A stretch of DNA of 5,946 nt, taken from assembly GCA_017625275.1 (NCBI GenBank), contig JAGALI010000017.1, forward strand, positions 1 through 5,946. The letters run 5' to 3'. Of the stretch, positions 3,331 through 5,946 are shown in pieces. The translations under genes and the position numbers were made by a program. Under the pieces are notes generated by a model that worked only from the letters and a program-made list of their open reading frames with translations, was not told where the DNA came from and made no database searches. Positions within the stretch are counted from its first letter, which is position 1. Every line of letters starts with the position of its first letter. Source of the DNA: Clostridia bacterium. Its GTDB lineage: Bacteria > Bacillota > Clostridia > Oscillospirales > CAG-272.

Positions 3331-5946
3331 ATGGGATTGTTTAGTAAGCTTTTTGGCACTTATAGCGAAAAGCAAATTAAAAAAATTGTGCCAATTGTAG
3401 ATAAAATTGAAGAGCTTGGGCCTAAATTCAAGGAAATGACAGATGCTCAAATGCGCGCTACAACCGACGAATTTAAGCAAAGACTCGCAAACGGCGAAAC
3501 GCTTGAGGATATTTTGCCAGAGGCGTATGCTCTTGTAAGAGAGGCGGCTGATAGAGTACTTGGCAAACGTCCGTTCCGTGTTCAGCTTATGTGTGCAATT
3601 TTGCTTCACCAGGGTCGTGTTGCAGAGATGAAAACGGGTGAGGGTAAAACCCTTGTTGCTGTTTTGCCTGCATATCTTAATGCTCTTACTGGCAAGGGTG
3701 TTCACATAGTAACGGTAAATGATTATCTTGCTGACCTTGGTAGAGATGAAATGGGTAGAATACATGAATTTTTAGGCCTTACAACAGGTCTTGTGGTTCA
3801 TGGTCAAACAAGGGAAGAAAAAATTAAGGCATATAATTGTGATATTACCTATGGTACTAACAATGAATTTGGCTTTGATTATCTTCGTGATAATATGGTT
3901 ATTTATAAGCAAGATATGTGTCAAAGAGGACATAATTTTGCTATAGTTGACGAGGTTGACTCTATTCTTATTGATGAGGCTAGAACACCACTTATCATTT
4001 CTGGTGCAGGACAGAAAAGCACGGAAATGTACGATAAGGTAGATGTGTTTGTAAAGTCTCTCAAAAAGCATGTTGTTAAAGAGCTTGATATGAAGGTCTT
4101 AAATGATCTTGTATATGTTTTGAATGCTGAATATTATGACTTAAAAGAGGATGACTCTGGCACTGAGCTTAAGACTGTTAATGAGATTTATTCAAGTTTT
4201 GAGGATTTAACCTCAAGAATTGATGCCTTAAAGGACGCTTTCTATAATGATAGCATGCAAATAAAGTCCGAAATGGAGCTTACTGACAGGCTCCTTCTTG
4301 ACAACGCCTTTCTATTTGAGGCTGGTGCTAAAAACGGAAATAAAACTAATTATTTAAAAATTAAAGTTGAGGCAAGAGATTATATTGTTGATGAAAAGGC
4401 AAGAACTGTCACATTAACAAAGCATGGTATCGAAAAGGCAGAACGATATTTTGGTCTAAATACAGATGCAGATCAAGAATATGAGGACGATTTTAATGAT
4501 AATCTTTTAACATCACCAAAAAATTCGGAGCTTAATCATCATATTCAAATTGCAATAAAAGCGCATGGCATCATGCACAGAGACACCGATTATGTTATAA
4601 GAGACAATCAAGTAATTATCGTAGATACATTTACAGGTCGTCTTATGCCTGGAAGACGCTATAATGATGGCTTACACCAAGCAATAGAGGCAAAGGAGCA
4701 TGTAAAGGTTCAAAGAGAAAACAGAACAATTGCAACAATTACCTTCCAAAACTATTTTAGAATGTATAGTAAGCTCTCAGGAATGACAGGAACAGCACTT
4801 TCTGAGGAGATGGAATTTAGAGAAATCTATGGATTAGATGTTGTTGAGGTTCCTACTAATAAGCCTATGATTAGAAAGGACCATAACGATGTCGTTTATA
4901 GAACAAAGGCAGGCAAGGATAGGGCAATTATAAGACAGATAAAGGAATGCCGTGCAAAGGGTCAGCCTGTTCTTGTTGGTACTGTTTCTGTTGAAAAATC
5001 TGAAATGCTATCACAAAAGCTTAAAAACGAGGGTATTCCTCATAATGTTCTTAATGCAAAGCACCATGAAAGAGAGGCAGAAATAGTTGCTCAAGCAGGT
5101 AAGCTGGGGGCGGTTACCATATCTACAAATATGGCTGGTCGAGGTACCGATATCATGCTTGGTGGTAATGCTGAGTATCTTGCTAAAAAGGAGCTTAAGA
5201 AGCTAGGCTATGAGGACGAAATAATAGCTCTTGCCACAGGCTCATCTCAATCCGTTGGAGAGGAAGTATTAGAGGCAAGAAGGCTCTTTAATGAGTATTA
5301 TGAAAAATACAAGCAGGAAATAGCGCCAGAGGCTGAGAGGGTAAGGGAAGCTGGAGGACTATTTATTATAGGAACAGAGCGCCATGAGAGTAGGCGTATT
5401 GACAATCAGCTTCGTGGACGTTCAGGAAGGCAGGGCGACCCAGGTGAATCTAGATTTTATCTATCCTTTGAAGACGATTTAATGCGTCTTTTTGGTAGTG
5501 ATAGAATATTAGGGCTTGTTTCTAGAATGATGCAGGATGAGGATATTCCTATTGACGCTAAAATCCTTTCGGGAACTATTGAAAGCTCTCAAAAGAGAAT
5601 AGAAGCGCATAACTTCCAAAGAAGAAAGAACGTTCTTTCTTATGATGATGTTATGAACCAACAAAGAAATACTATTTACTCACAGCGTGCAGATGCTTTG
5701 GGCGGTGTTGATCTTCAGGACAAAATCGAAAAAATGATTATTTCAACCATTACCAATGCAGTAGAAGAGCATACTATTGGTCAACCTGATACATGGGAGC
5801 TTGGTGAGCTTAAAAATAAGTATTCAGGACTTATTTGCTTCCCAAATGATTTCGAAAACAATGAAACTAGAGAACAAATAAAGGACATTCTTATTGAAAG
5901 AGCTATAAAGCTTTGGAAGGAAAAGGAAGAAATTTTTGGCTTTGAG
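3331..5946 (+). CDS. secA: Preprotein translocase ATPase SecA (C-terminus beyond the right edge)
   Basis: SecA is the motor that uses ATP to drive preproteins through the SecYEG channel at the inner face of the membrane. The frame is open for 872 codons. The N-terminus MGLFSKLFGT is typical. Motor domain 1 has the Walker A loop KTGEGKT (101-107), VTVNDYLA, TYGTNNEFGFDYLRDN and the DEVD Walker B box (207-210). The preprotein-binding domain follows LIISG (221-225) and carries a roughly 100-residue insertion (about 248-347). Then come LNHHIQIAIKAH, VDTFTGRLMPGRRYNDGLHQA (431-451), TFQNYFRMY and LSGMTGTA. Motor domain 2 has QPVLVGTVSVEKSE (545 on), NMAGRGTD (600-607), GTERHESRRIDNQLRGRSGRQGD and YLSFEDDLMR. 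The scaffold helix region has ESSQKRIEAHNF and LSYDDVMNQQR. The window stops in KEKEEIFGFE, before the rest of the helical scaffold and the C-terminal tail, so a zinc-binding tail cannot be judged. No frameshift or missing ATPase residue is seen. Confidence 0.97.
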   Translation, partial: MGLFSKLFGTYSEKQIKKIVPIVDKIEELGPKFKEMTDAQMRATTDEFKQRLANGETLEDILPEAYALVREAADRVLGKRPFRVQLMCAILLHQGRVAEMKTGEGKTLVAVLPAYLNALTGKGVHIVTVNDYLADLGRDEMGRIHEFLGLTTGLVVHGQTREEKIKAYNCDITYGTNNEFGFDYLRDNMVIYKQDMCQRGHNFAIVDEVDSILIDEARTPLIISGAGQKSTEMYDKVDVFVKSLKKHVVKELDMKVLNDLVYVLNAEYYDLKEDDSGTELKTVNEIYSSFEDLTSRIDALKDAFYNDSMQIKSEMELTDRLLLDNAFLFEAGAKNGNKTNYLKIKVEARDYIVDEKARTVTLTKHGIEKAERYFGLNTDADQEYEDDFNDNLLTSPKNSELNHHIQIAIKAHGIMHRDTDYVIRDNQVIIVDTFTGRLMPGRRYNDGLHQAIEAKEHVKVQRENRTIATITFQNYFRMYSKLSGMTGTALSEEMEFREIYGLDVVEVPTNKPMIRKDHNDVVYRTKAGKDRAIIRQIKECRAKGQPVLVGTVSVEKSEMLSQKLKNEGIPHNVLNAKHHEREAEIVAQAGKLGAVTISTNMAGRGTDIMLGGNAEYLAKKELKKLGYEDEIIALATGSSQSVGEEVLEARRLFNEYYEKYKQEIAPEAERVREAGGLFIIGTERHESRRIDNQLRGRSGRQGDPGESRFYLSFEDDLMRLFGSDRILGLVSRMMQDEDIPIDAKILSGTIESSQKRIEAHNFQRRKNVLSYDDVMNQQRNTIYSQRADALGGVDLQDKIEKMIISTITNAVEEHTIGQPDTWELGELKNKYSGLICFPNDFENNETREQIKDILIERAIKLWKEKEEIFGFE

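Noticed and set aside
3295..4071. Two open frames on the minus strand (3295-3765 and 3772-4071) across the secA 5' half
   Set aside because: They are antisense to conserved SecA motifs, have odd cysteine/phenylalanine-rich composition and no recognisable domain.
5137..5370. Second long spacer in SecA between GRGTDI and GLFIIGTERHES as an unusual insertion
   Set aside because: Many SecA proteins outside the Bacillus type carry a similar longer segment (GGN-x-E-x-LAK...) here, so it is not notable.
427..5946. Genome-wide reassignment of UAG to an amino acid
   Set aside because: Across secA, dpaA, dpaB, trmL and the TSCPD gene no in-frame TAG occurs, which is unlikely if UAG were a routine sense codon in an AT-rich genome. 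Only rare site-specific decoding remains possible.

Overview
This is an AT-rich window from a spore-forming Firmicute, most likely a Clostridia-type anaerobe. The evidence is the dipicolinate synthase pair dpaA-dpaB (spore-core dipicolinic acid), purine-rich AAAGGAG-type ribosome binding sites, AT-rich codon use, and a SecA and TrmB closest in motif to the Firmicute forms. Lineage below that level is not determined. No mobile element, phage gene, CRISPR array, rRNA or tRNA is visible. This is ordinary chromosomal housekeeping DNA with some local oddities.

Layout. (1) Positions 1-324, minus strand: a small four-cysteine TSCPD-family protein, followed with an ATGA overlap by the first 23 codons of DNA polymerase I (polA), which runs off the left edge. 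(2) Positions 325-426: a short divergent promoter region. (3) Positions 427-1167, plus: trmB, the tRNA m7G46 methyltransferase, recognisable from end to end but interrupted by an in-frame TAG at codon 110. (4) Positions 1242-2555, plus: dpaA and dpaB, 3 nt apart, closed by a strong intrinsic terminator at 2555-2580 that can also work for the opposing gene. (5) Positions 2644-3135, minus: trmL, the tRNA wobble-34 2'-O-methyltransferase, convergent with dpaB and with a clear sigma-A-type promoter. (6) Positions 3331-5946, plus: secA, the preprotein translocase motor ATPase, 872 codons present and open at the right edge.

Working together: dpaA and dpaB form one two-subunit enzyme and are plainly an operon. 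The TSCPD gene and polA look translationally coupled. trmB and trmL are both tRNA methyltransferases but lie in separate transcription units. secA is a separate unit.

Most worth a second look: the lone TAG in an otherwise intact trmB; a hairpin between the Shine-Dalgarno and the start of secA that would bring an over-long spacing down to 8 nt; a roughly 100-residue insertion in SecA next to the preprotein-binding domain; and a duplicated 12-bp palindrome inside dpaA. I found no convincing new multi-gene system in this window.
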